A stretch of DNA of 64,000 nucleotides from Takakia lepidozioides (lineage: Eukaryota; Streptophyta; Takakiopsida; Takakiales; Takakiaceae): assembly GCA_030704615.1 (NCBI GenBank), contig CM060733.1, forward strand, positions 26,412,001 through 26,476,000. The letters are read 5' to 3'. Each line of letters begins with the position of its first letter. The first letter of the stretch is position 1. The notes beneath the pieces are model-generated. The model was not told the DNA's origin. It did no database searches and saw nothing but the letters and a program-made list of their open reading frames with translations. The position numbers and the translations under genes are program-made. This document shows positions 10,056 to 21,100 of this stretch, one piece after another.

Positions 10056-10600
10056 GCCATGTTTCGTCGCCACATCATCGTAGACACGGCATCGTAGCCA
10101 GGTCATCGTCGTCGTCAATTTCTTTGGAATCTGCCCGGACGGCCCGCGAGAAATAGACCAATAGAAATCGCCGCGCCAACGTTTTTGGAACTGCCCGCAA
10201 TGCCCGGATCTTGATCTTCTTGAACTGCAGGAGCTCTGTGTTTTCCGCCATCGTTCACCTTGCAAGCACAGGCATGGATAGCTGAAGGAGCAGAGATCGA
10301 GTGTGGGTCCAGATTTATAGATCGATCCGACATTATCTGACTACAGACACAAGCAGCACACACAACAGGTTATTGCCAGGCTGTGTTTCAATCTCTGCCT
10401 CCTGTTAGTACCATGATTTGGTATTCTTCCTGATGTTTACAAGGTTCTTGGGAGAGTCAGCTCGGTCTTAGCAGGCTGTGTTTCAATCTATGCCTACTAA
10501 GCTGCATCATGTTGGTTCTCACAGACCAATCCGACATCACCTGACACAAACATCACACACAAGGGGTCCTTTTGGATTGATGGTCAAATCCTCCATGGAT
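10056..10600. repeat. Second block of the composite repeat (paralogue of 4880-5400)
   Basis: The sequence repeats the GGTCATCGTCGTCGTCAATT stretch, then TACCATGATTTGGTATTCTT and CAGACCAATCCGACATCACC from 4880-5400. The TCAGC(T/C)(T/C)GGTCTTAGCAGGC and ACAGACACAAGCAGCACACA parts occur in slightly different order, as if rearranged. No gene is recognised. Confidence 0.55.
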
Positions 10601-10948
10601 CATGCCACAAGGTCAAGGACAATGTGGTGAGGGCACCTTCTTCTTCGACCTATTTCAGCCTGTTTTGCCCTCTCATCAGACTCGGCCCTGAGATGCATAT
10701 TGAATTTTCAAGGACTCAATGTCGTGGGGGCACCTTCTTCGACCTATTTCAGCCTGTTTTGCCCTCTCATCAGACTCGGCCTTGAGATGCATATTGAATT
10801 CTGCAAGTTAGGTCGTTGGGTAGATGGTCAACTGGAAACAGCAGCGGCAACGGCACAAATGATAGAACAAGGCACTGTTAATGTTCAAGCACCTTCTTCA
10901 ACACTTTTCACCCTGTTTTTCCCTCTTATCAGAGTCGGCCCTAAATTT
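10601..10948. repeat. PPR-flank repeat, three tandem partial copies, left of the CACTA element
   Basis: Three staggered copies of one unit lie at about 10630, 10725 and 10885, each with CACCTTCTTC, TTTCA(G/C)CCTGTTTT and ATCAGA(C/G)TCGGCC. The second includes a WVDGQLETAAATAQMIEQGT reading that also precedes the PPR remnant at 7183 (there WVHGQLKATAAVAQLI). The last copy is cut by the CACTA insertion at 10949 and resumes at 11796. Confidence 0.6.
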
Positions 10949-11795
10949 CACTACAACAGATCGCGGTATTTATGACTGTATATATGACTATTCTGCAGTC
11001 ATAAACGGTACATATAACTTCTATGACTGTAAGTCGTGCAAACCAAGTCAATACAATGAGTACAGGATGGTACGGTCCGGATGACTACAGTCATATGAAC
11101 CAAGTGATATCTCTCACTGCAGTCATATATACCATACTGCAGCCGCCGCCGCCGCGCCACGTGGCGAGGCGCAATTGATTTAAAAAATTAAATTAAACTA
11201 AAAAAACTAAAAAAAAAAAAACTTATGTCAAACGCCGCGTCGCACCGCATTGTGCCACGTGGCATAATGCATTTTATAATAATGAAAAAACCACGTGGCA
11301 GTCCGTCTAGGGCACCACGTGCTATCCCTAGCTCACCTACTAACCCTAGGGCCATCTTATCCATTTGATTATACTTAGAGGAGTTTGAACTTGCAACCTC
11401 TTTACTATAAGAGTTTTAGTTCACTACCTGTTAACCAATACACCCATTAGTCATTCATATGATCATATGGTGTTTTAATTGTATTATACACATCAAATTA
11501 CAAAATCCCCAGTAGTCATCATGACTATGTAACCTCATCCATGTACACTGTAGTCATGAAATGACTATGAATGGTAAGCTAAATCTGGTCAATTGCCGTT
11601 GACCAGCCTTCCGCCTATTCCGGAGCCATGTACTCATACAGACGACTATTTAGATAGTCGTTCATATGAATACAGTTGTATGAACGACTGCGGGAGGTCA
11701 ATTTCATATAAAAACATGGTGCAATCATGGTCAAAGTCATAAAAACCATGACTACCATGGTTTGGCAGTCATAACTACCGCGATCTGTTGTAGTG
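10949..11795. mobile_element. Non-autonomous CACTA (CMC/En-Spm) element, 847 bp
   Basis: The left end is CACTACAACAGATCGCGGTA and the right end is its exact reverse complement at 11776-11795. The inverted repeat extends to about 30 bp (next bases TTTATGACTG against GTTATGACTG). The target duplication is TTT (10946-10948 and 11796-11798), the 3-bp length typical of this superfamily. Subterminal ATGACTGTA/TACAGTCAT motifs recur on both sides. The interior holds no transposase and no long open frame, so it depends on an enzyme from elsewhere. It contains four CACGTG cores, three of them CACGTGG. The uninterrupted paralogue at 6537-6550 confirms the boundaries. Confidence 0.9.
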
Positions 11796-12110
11796 TTTTC
11801 ATGTTGAATTCTGCAAGTTAGCTGGTTGAGTGAATCTGGTTTGGAGTGACTTTGACATGATACTGCCAATGTGATAACATGAAAGTATCCGAAAACAGGT
11901 AACAAAGAGAAGGTATGGAATGAATACTTTGTTGACCCCAGTCAATGGTAGGACAACCGAGGCAAAAAATTGAATCCCTGGTAGATGACAGAGAGTAGCA
12001 GACGCAATTCAACATAGGAACTAGTGTGATTGGGTGTTTCCTAGGTTGTCATTGTCAGCTGCTAGCAGCAAGGGAAAAAATGAATGCATGATTTGTGAAG
12101 ATGCATGGAT
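11796..12110. repeat. PPR-flank repeat, right of the CACTA element
   Basis: Continuation of the split repeat: TTTTCATGTTGAATTCTGCA, then GGAGTGACTTTGACATGATA and AACATAGGAACTAGTGTGAT match 6540-6760. The GGAGTGACTTTGACA part also matches the very end of the PPR gene remnant at 13205-13250 (SGWNDFDK and stop). The repeat therefore contains a PPR 3' end. Confidence 0.6.
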
Positions 12111-12119
12111 TTTGGCATT

Positions 12120-13232
12120 TGATGCCAAAATGCCGAAATGAGATGTGGTCTCTTGGACTGCAATAATTGCAGGATGTACTGAGCAAGGGCATGGTGAAGA
12201 GGCATTTGAACTCTTTGGGCAAATGCCACAAGAAGGTGTAGAGCCCGACAAGGTCACTCTCATTTGCATCCTCAAAAGGTGTGCCAGCCCAGCAGCTCTA
12301 GGGCAGGGCAAAGGGCTTCATGCCCACATTGTTAGAGCTGGATTTGAATCAAATGTTTATGTAGGAACTAGCCTTGTCCATATGTATGCCAAATGTGGGA
12401 GTTTGGTGGATGCGCAAAAGATGTTTGAAAAATGTCTAGGCGAGATGTGATTTCATGGAATGCTCACGCTCTTTCGGCAAATGCAACTAGAAGGCGTGAT
12501 GGTCCATGCCCATATCATTGAAGCTGGCTTTGAGTCAGATATCCGTGTGGGAAACACCCTTCTCAGCATGTATGTCAAGTGTGGGAGTCTGGTGGATGCA
12601 TGTCGAGTCTTTAACAATATGCCTGAACAATATGTGGTTTCATGGAATGCAATGATTACAAGATACATTCAGCAAGGGCGCAGTGAAGAGGCATTTGAAC
12701 TCTTCTAGCAAATGCAACGAGTAGGTATGAAGCCTGACAAGCTCACATTTGTTACCATCCTCAACGCCTGCACCGGAACAGGACAGGCGTGTACATGTCC
12801 ACATCACAGAAGGTGGAGTTGAGGCAATTGTCTGTTTAGGGAATGCCCTTGTCAACATGTATGCCAGGTGTGGAAGCGTGGTGGATGCGCGGATAGTATT
12901 TGATGCTTCTATAATTACAGCAACAAGAGCTAGCTGAATGCATCCTAGGACGCATGTTCTAAAATTAGAACCACAAAATGTTGCAGTGTATATGTTGTTG
13001 TCAAATATCTATGCTGCAACTCAAATATGCCGCAGCTGGCAGGTGGGATGATACTGCAAAGGTGAGAAGAATGATCACGGTCAAAGAGGTTAGAAAGGAG
13101 CCAGGTCGCTGCTGCATTGAGGTTGGCAACAGGGTGCACACCTTCGTTGTAGATGACAAGTTGCATCCCAGAATTAAGGAAATTCATGCTGAGCTGAGAA
13201 GATTGTCTGGGTGGAATGACTTTGACAAGTAA
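12120..13232 (+). pseudogene. PPR remnant with E/E+ domain, best-preserved C-terminus
   Basis: Motifs run EMVSWTAIIAGCTEQGHGEE, ELFGQMPQEGVEPDKVTL, KGLHAHIVRAGFESNVYV, TSLVHMYAKCGSLVDAQKMF, then a second unit with NTLLSMYVKCGSLVDACRVF and a third with NALVNMYARCGSVVDARIVF. At 12978-13232 an E/E+ end follows: AAAGRWDDTAKVRRM, VRKEPGRCCIEVGNRVHTFV, HPRIKEIHAELRRLSGW and a stop. Frame changes sit at about 12445, 12708 and 12765, and the part between the last repeat and the E domain is shortened. Such proteins bind organelle transcripts and act in C-to-U editing when followed by a DYW domain, which is absent here. Confidence 0.8.
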
Positions 13233-13269
13233 TTGCCAATGTGGCAGCAAGAAAGTATCCAAAAACAGA

Positions 13270-16200
13270 TAACAGTGTTCAACAATGTGGTTGAATGAAC
13301 TGTGGTGTCGCGGAACGCCATGCTTATGCACAACAGAGGCGTGGGATGGAGGCTTTGGAGACCTATGAGTAAATGATGGTGGAAGGGGTGAAGCCTGACC
13401 ACATCACGTCTGTGTGTTTGCAAGCCTGGCAGCCCTGGAAAAGGGCAAAGAGGTGCATGGTTGCATCGCGAAAGCAAGAATTGTACTAGATGTGATTCTG
13501 AACAATACCCTCGTGGAGATGTATGCCAAATATAGGAGGCATTTCAACAGGTTCAGATACGTTTGTCTGTCTCTTGCTTAAGTGCATCAAGATGAAAGGT
13601 CTGGAAGCTGGAAAGTAGGTGCACACTCACATTATCCAAAGTGGATTCACGAAGGGTATGCACAGCAAGAACGTGGTATGAAGGCTTTGGAGACCTATGA
13701 TCAAATGATGGGGGAAGGGGTGACGCCCGACCACATCACATTTGTGTGCATTTGCGATGCATGTGCAAGCCTGGCAGCTCTGGAAAAGGGCGAAAGAGGT
13801 CCATGGCGACATTGTCAGAGGTGCAATTGTACCGAGTGTCATTCTAAACAATACCCTCGTGGACATGTACGAAGGGAGTGTTCGACAGTATGGCTGAATG
13901 AGATGTGGTGTCGTGGAGTGCAATGATTGCAGGATATGCACAGCAAAGGCGCGAGATGGAGGCTTTGGAGACCTCTGAGCAAATGATGTGCGACGGGGTG
14001 AAGCCCAACCGCATAACGTTTGTTTGCATTGGCAATGCGTGTGCAAGTCTGGCAGCCCTGGAAAGGTGCAAAGAGGTCTATGGTGACATCGTCAAATCTG
14101 GAATTGTACCCGATGTCATTCTGAACACTGCCCTGCTGGACATGTATGTCAAATTTGAGTGCATCAAGGATGCAAAGGGAGTGTTCGACAGTATGGCTGA
14201 ATGAGATGTGGTGTCGTGGAGTGCGATGATTGCAGCATATGCACAGCAATGATGCGGGATGGAGGCTTTGGAGACCTATGAGCAATTGATGTGCGAAGGG
14301 GTGAAGCCCAACCGCAACACATTTGTTTGTATTTGCAATGCGTGTGCAAGCCTAGGAGCTCTGGAAAAGGGGAAAGAGGTCCACGGTGACATCGTCAAAG
14401 CTGGATTTGTACTAGATGTCATCCTGAACACTACCCTGGTGGACATGTATGCCAAATGTGGGTGCATGAAAGATGCGAAGGGAGTTTCCAAATGGCTGAA
14501 CAAGATGTGGTGTCATGGAACGCGATGCACAGCAGGGTATGCACAGCAGGGGCGTGGGAAGGAGGCTTTGGAGACCTATGAGCAAATGATGGGGGAAGGG
14601 GTGAAGCCCGACCACATCACGTTTGTGTACATTTGCAATGCGTGTGCAAGCCTGGCAACCCTGGAAAAGGGCAAAGAGGTGCATGGTTGCATCACCAAAG
14701 CTGGAACTGTACCAGGTGTGATCCTGAACACTGCCCTGGTGGACATGTATGCCAAATGTGGGAGCATTGAGGATGCAGAGGGAGGGTTCAACAATATGGC
14801 TGAATGAGATTTGTTGTCGTGGAATGTGATGCTTGCAGGATATGCACAGCAGGACGTGGGATGGAGGACTTGGAGACCTATGAGCAAATGATGGGGGAAG
14901 GGGTGAAGCGCGACCACATCACGTTTGTGTGCGTGTGCAAGCCTGGCAGCCCTGGAAAAGGGCAAAGAGGTGCATGGTTGCATCGCCAAAGTTGTACAGA
15001 TGTGATTCTGAACAATACCCTCGTGGACATGTATACCAAATGTGGGAGCATTGAGGATGCGGAGGGAGTGTTCAACAATATGGCTGAACGAGATTTGGTG
15101 TCATGGAATGCCATGCTTGCAGGGTATGCACAGCAGGGGCGCGGGATGGAGGCCTTGGATCAGACCTATGAGCAAATGATGGGGGAAGGGGTGAAATGCA
15201 ACCACATCATGTTTGTGAGCGTTTGCAATGCTTGTGCAAGCCTGGCAGCCCTGGAAAAGGGCAAAGAGGTCCATGATGGGGGAAGGGGGGAAGCCCGACC
15301 ACATCATGTTTGTGTGCATTTGTAATGCTTGTGCAAGCCACATTCATTTGTGTTCTCAATGTTGGTGCCAACATGGTGGCCCTGGAGGGAATTTCGTCAT
15401 ACATTAATTGGGAGACTGCCCTTGTTAACATGTATGCCAAATATGGGAGTGTAAGGGAGGCATGTCTAGTGTTCAACAATATGGTGGCAGGATATACCAA
15501 GCATGGTTGTGGTAGGAATGCCTTCGAGACATATGATCAACTGATACAGCATGGGGTGATGCCCTACCAGGTCACATTTGTTTGCATTCTCAAAACTTGT
15601 GCGAGACTGGCAGCCCTGGAAAACGGCAAAGAGGTCCATGCTGACATATGAAAGCTGGACTTGTACCAAATCTGATTTTGAACAATAGCCTTGTTGACAT
15701 GTATGCGAAATGCGGGAGCATGAAGGTTGCAAAGAGAGTATTTGTCCTGAACGGGATGTGGTGTGCGATGATCACAGGATATGCCCAGCATGGGTGTGGG
15801 ATGGAGGCTTTGGGGACCTATGAGCAAAAGATGCGGAAGCATTCAACAAATTCCAGCTGTGGTTCTGAACAATACCCTCATGGACATGTATGCCAAATGT
15901 GGGTGCATCAAGGATGTGGAGGGAGTGTTTGACCATATGGCCAAACGAGTGTGGTAGGCTTGGAGTGCCATGATCGCAGGATATGCACAATAGGGGCACG
16001 GGATGGAGGCTATGGAGACCTACAAGCAAATGATGTGGGAAGGGGTGAAGCCTGACCACATCACGTGTGTTGGTGTTTGCAACGTGTGTGCAAGCCTCGT
16101 AGCCCTGGAGAAGGGCAGAGAGGTTCATAGCGACATTGTCAAAGCTGGAATTGTACCAGATGTCATTCCAAACAGTGCCCTGGTGGATATGTATGCCAAA

Positions 16201-16400
16201 TGTGGGTGCATTGAAGACGCGAAGGGAGTGTTCGACAATATGGCTAAACAAAATGTGGTGTCTTGGAGTGCCATGATAGCAGCATGGGTGTGGGATGGAG
16301 GCTATGGAGACCTATGAGCAAATGATGCAGGAAAGGGGTGAAGCCAAATCACATCATGTTCTTGTGCATTTGCAATGTGTGTGCAAGCCTGGCAGCCCTG
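13270..16400 (+). pseudogene. Large tandem block of PPR triplets (period about 303 bp)
   Basis: About nine to ten PLS triplets follow head to tail, each about 101 codons: [84 protein letters not shown]. Similarity between units is high at DNA level. The longest open stretch is 14259-14807 (182 codons, almost two units). The same Arg codon of MAERDV has become TGA at about 13899, 14202 and 14805. CAG or CAA codons have become TAG or TAA at about 15990 and 13371. Single-base indels add frame changes. The PPR N-terminal piece at 13535-13650 (GLEAGK then TAG) is a damaged copy of 7360-7480. I see no complete gene. Confidence 0.85.
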
Positions 16401-16469
16401 GGCACAGTTATTCATGTTGTAGACAGCATAAAGTAGAGGGAGTGTTTGAGAGAGATTCGTCATTGCATA

Positions 16470-16877
16470 ATGTTACCCTGTTTGTGGCTCAGGGTATATA
16501 TATGTTGGTGGCGGGATTTTCCTGACTCCCCAAATATCTGCCTAAGGCCGTCTGGCGCTACCGTATGTCTTACATAGGCTTCCATATGTATTCTCTATCA
16601 GATCGATACCAACCGAAGCAAGTGGGAAGATTTGGCAGTTGTCTTTGGCATGGTCATTGGCTACAGACTTATCTTCTTCCTCATGATAAAGTTTACTGAG
16701 GATGTGAGCCCAATCCTCCACTCGCTCCTTGCCAAGCCTGCCCAGGGCTGCCTGACACGGAAAAATTCGGCTGTCCAGAACACAATTCGACCCCTCTCTA
16801 TGACACCATCCCCTGTCCATGATGCTGCTCCGCTGCGGTATTCCACAGGCAAGCGATTTGGTGCGTCCCCATGCTGA
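16470..16877 (+). pseudogene. C-terminal fragment of an ABCG11-like half transporter
   Basis: The frame reads QGIYMLVAGFS, a TGA, then LPKYLPKAVWRYRMSYIGFH. Near 16593 it jumps by deletion into YQIDTNRSKWEDLAVVFGMV, IGYRLIFFLMIKFTEDVSPI and a hydrophilic tail ending at 16877. In ABCG11-type plant wax/cutin transporters the first part precedes, and the second forms, the last membrane helix. Some 45 residues between them are missing here. The TGA stands where the family has Arg (GFFRLP), fitting CGA to TGA. No ATP-binding cassette is present in the window. The fragment joins PPR sequence directly at about 16400-16440. This is a dead fragment. Confidence 0.8.
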
Positions 16878-17700
16878 TTCTTACAACAAGGAAAAAGTAC
16901 CTGTCACTAAGGTAATCTAACAACTGCGCCAACAGTGCTGCTGTGAACATGATACGACAACAATGGTAATGCATGAAAGAGGGTGATTGATGGTTAACAC
17001 TTCTAGCGGTACTGGAAAATTCATCTGGAGCCCATTCACTGGTGGGAATTTGCAATAACAAAGCCTCTAGATGAGAATATTGTTTTCTTTGCTTTTGGTT
17101 AGCTCAATTGTAGAGAGAGCTGGTGCCACAAGACTCTGATACAGAAATGTGAGGTAATTATTCTAGTCTATCAGTGGGGAATCCAGAGATTAATGAAGCG
17201 ATAAAGGTGGCAGTTACTTGTCCTGCCTCAATCATAGCAACAACCATTACTTCTAGGTACATAATTTATTGCTACACAAATTTTGTCATTGGCACCTGCT
17301 GTGTATTATATTTTGCAGTGAAAAGCCTTGGACGGCTGCTTCTTTTTCCCTTGTTGAACGGATGGAGTGCAACTGATCTGAGAATGTATTGCAAGAATGC
17401 AGTCTGCAATGTAGAGTCTGTATGGACAATGTAATGGTGATTCCAGCACTGGACTGTGATACTAGCAACTATGAAGTGCGTAGAGAAAGCAGAAAGACCA
17501 AACTTGGGAAGGAGAAATAAAAGAGAGACCACTGGACCACCTGAGGCTCCTCATGATATACTTAGTGCTTCAGAAAATAAATATGGATACTCTAATGCAA
17601 GGTGCACTACAATCTCAGATCCTGCTTTCCACCACTTTGAAGATGGGATTTGTTCTTGTGGTGATAGGATGTTTTCTTGGAAAGATGCTAGTGTCTGGTG
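16878..17700. other. Unassigned stretch left of the proposed transposon
   Basis: Open frames at 17174-17434 and 17456-17701 have no motif I recognise. The second ends at the edge of the CGTGAGC-rich sequence. The stretch may be host sequence flanking the element, possibly the downstream part of the ABCG-like locus. Confidence 0.35.
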
Positions 17701-17720
17701 ACAGTGCAGCGTAGCTACGG

Positions 17721-17812
17721 CGTGAGCCCAGCCCCGTGAGCCTGGGAGCTGAGCTCACGTTGAAGCTTTGAAGCGTGAGCTGAGCTCACGCTTCAGGGAA
17801 GCGTGAGCGGCA
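17721..17812. repeat. CGTGAGC-rich left end
   Basis: Six CGTGAGC or GCTCACG motifs lie in 92 bp, several forming short palindromes (CGTGAGCTGAGCTCACG at about 17784-17800). The equivalent sequence, inverted, is at 31153-31220. Clustered short motifs near the ends are usual for transposase binding in MULE and CACTA elements. Confidence 0.55.
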
Positions 17813-18126
17813 TGAATCTGCTGGAGAAGCAGGTCCTATAGGCGAGGATTGCAGGAAGAGGGCCTATTACCGTGGACAAAACAAAGGAGGCCACCATGCA
17901 CCATGTCTGCAATGCGTGCCAAAAAAGAGGAATATGTAAATATGGCAGATTTGAGCTCAGAATGATTGACACAGTTTATTTCAATTCACAGAGAGACGCT
18001 TACAATGAATCGCAAGTGCATTTGCCCTGGTTCTGTGAACGAAATGTATATGTTTGTCATAAAATGAAAAGTCTTCACACGGCAACCTGGAAACCAGCAT
18101 GGGAAGCGGGCATGGCTCGTATGTGT

Positions 18127-21100
18127 TCAAAGAGAAGTTGGCGGAGCTCTACGCGAGGTGTCCCGCTGCAGAAGGGTGATGACTTCTCCGTAGCCTAGTG
18201 TGGCTTGGTGAATGAATTGGTCTCTCTTACCGTCGCAACACATAATTACAAGGTATATGTAATATTGATGCTTGCAGGGGACCCACTTCCCTCTCATGCC
18301 GAGAGCGCCCTCACGCATTGTTACAAAATCCGGACAAGTGCACGATGGGAAATTCCCGATGGTAACCTGATATTCTTTGGCATGAAGAACTGAGCCAATT
18401 GACAGCACTGTGTAAATCCGTCCATACCCCGGGGAAGGGACTTCGGTGATACGAGTCACCCTAGCCTGCAAAATTCTAGCCGATTCCATCTTGCATTCGT
18501 GATCTGCACCCGAAGCAACACGGCGCACTGTTTTTCCATCTCTTTTTGTTGGGTGGGAGTCGGCACCGGGTGGAGGCATTGTCGGAGCATGTGGCACATC
18601 TGTGCCGACAGTGCATAAGGGCATCACCCGGGACCGTGCAAGACAAAACCCTCCCTCCTCCAGCATGCTTATCTCGGTTGAGGACAGCGATGTCCCAATT
18701 TTCACAGGCCAAATTGCGGGGGGAGGGGGCTTCATTATCACGGAAGGACGAACTGTTCCCTTCACGCATCGTGCCATATCGTCTGGGCAGAACCAAAACT
18801 TGTGCTCTTTTGACTCCCCACTATGGTAAGGTCGGAACAACCCTGTGAATGTTGGAGCTGGAGTCCCCCTGGAGCCTTTGCATATTTTTGATTTGCATTT
18901 CTTGAATGAGGGGGTCCGAATTGCCATGCAAGCCACTCTAGATCCCGGTGGGGTGCGTTCTATATGCCAGTCACTATCAATGCAATCAGATTCCTGCACC
19001 ATGGCCACCACCTCCTCCAATGGGATTTCCGCTGCTATGCTTGCATGTTCTGCACCTGCTCCACAGGAGGAGGACCCACCTGGGAAGGGGCCGGCACAGG
19101 ACTTAGTCTGCACTGGAGACACCTTTGGCACAGAGAAATTGACCCTGTCTGGCCTATGGGAATCTCCATCTGACCCTGGAAGAGTGTTTAATTTCCTTTT
19201 GCATGATCCAAATCTTTCCTCGCTTTCCAAATGGGGGAGCCTGGATTGCAGAGGGGAGCCTTCAGTGCACCTGTTTAGAGCTCTGGCCATCTTTGACGGG
19301 TCTCCGGACCTACTCGCAGCCCTTAGCATCAACAAAGTCGTATCGGGGCCCTTCCCTCCACCCCGTCCCATCAGAAAATTGCGGTACCTGGTTTGTTGTG
19401 TAAGTGCCCGCACCATGTCATCAGCAGTGGCCACATACAAGTCACGACCTGCTTTGGTAGACTGTTGCATCCAGGCGTTGTGAACAGTCTCTGCCAAATT
19501 ACACGATGGCATGTCGGCCAAGTCCTCCAAGGACATGTCCTGCAGGAGGCATTGCATGGAAATGTGAGGAAGGAAAAGAAATGGTAGAGGTTCTTCAAGT
19601 GACAATCGAACAACCCCAAATGAACAGGCACGATGCAAAGTGCAATTTGTGTTTAAGGAAAACTTGTGAGGCTTACCGTCGTCATGAAAGCTCCCCACTG
19701 TCTGTACCTGAAGTGCCAGAAAACCAACCAGTCCTCCAACTCCTTCAGGTGGATACCTGTAGCAGCACCAGAGGAGAACCACCAAGCCCGGATTGCCTGG
19801 TAAGTGCTCTCAGCTTCTCCCATTGAGGTGGCATTCTTGTACTTCAGACAGAGCCTTCTATGCTCCAACTGAAGGTCAGGGCGAATGCAGCGCTTTGTAT
19901 GACGTGCCAGAGATTGACTCCAATGGAAGAGGCATGTGCGCTCCCTATTTTCCATTGGGACCCTAGGATCCCCCGAACCAAACACGCGCCGCACTGCATT
20001 GAAATTTGCCTGTGCACTATCAGCCATGAAGCCCGCAAAATTTGTGTTCTGTATTCCATTGCGCTGCATGACGGCCAGGAGGGAATTCCACATGAGCATC
20101 TGGGATTCAGTGTCCTCCGACTGCATATCACAAATTGCTATGGAGAGCACACGCTGGTACGCTGGATCATACACATGGCACGCCATGGTTGTCCAACCCT
20201 TCACCCGTTTGCAGTGATCAAACATTAACCAACATTTAGCCAAATCTCCTCCAGGTTGCATTCGGCGGACAATGCTCACACCACTGCCTTGGCCCACAGC
20301 GGACATCTTGAACAAATACATTTTGGACGAGCCCTGGCCAGGGAACATACTGTTTTGAATGAATTCATAGCGACTCCTCCGTTTGAGGTCCATAATGTTG
20401 TCCATGAATCCAGCAGTGCCTGTGCCCATTCTGAGTGCATTCACCTGGTTTCGAATATTGGGAGAGCTCAACACGGAGAAATGGTCCATGACTGCCTCAA
20501 GGGAATCTGCATCCAACATTGGCTGTGTCGCATCCCCTTCACCCAGTATGTGTTTTTCCAGGAATGCCTTGCTAGCTGCAAGCGCTATAGCAGAAGGTGT
20601 TGCACAAGGGGCATTGTGGAACTCTTGCTTCAGTAGATTTCTAGCGATGTCCACGCTATCCCTGCAACTCCCTTTGGACACAGGATGCTCGTGTGCACCC
20701 ATATGAATGCAGGCACGAGTCATTGTCTTGCATCGATGTGCCACCTGATACATACGAGCGTGACAAACAGAAACACAGGACGGGGAAAGTTTGCAGAACC
20801 TGCACACAAAAGTATTGGTCTTGGGAGGTGCAAGCCCTGGGGTGAAAGGATTCAGGGGCACACCTTCCCACTCACTTTCGTTTGGCTGAGCGCTGTTTCT
20901 CAGCCGAGGGCAAGAAATATTCAGGCACTTGCAATGCCCAACGCAAACCGACCTCCGAAATTTCAAGCCAATGTCGTTATGGATGTTCGACGTTTTTGTC
21001 CTGCACCAAGGATGTCCGTCATGTTTCTTGTCCATGCCCTGCAGAAGCCCAGCCAGTCCACTGGAAGACGTGGGAGGGTTGAGCTCAAACAAGATGTCCC

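Noticed and set aside
13895-14807. TGA codons in PPR units repaired by U-to-C RNA editing, known in organelles of some spore plants
   Set aside because: The locus is nuclear in character, many other frameshifts remain that editing cannot fix, and CpG transition explains the changes.
688-16251. Long open frames on the minus strand across the PPR blocks, with repeated words such as FALFQGCQACTR
   Set aside because: They are the reverse complement of the conserved PPR codons. Their repetition follows the plus-strand units, and they show no known domain.
17872-18198. Plus-strand gene with Cys pairs (CNACQKRGICKYG) at the left end of the proposed element
   Set aside because: It overlaps the end of the transposase coding sequence, has no family match that I recognise, and has no splice continuation. 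It is kept only as an unassigned frame.
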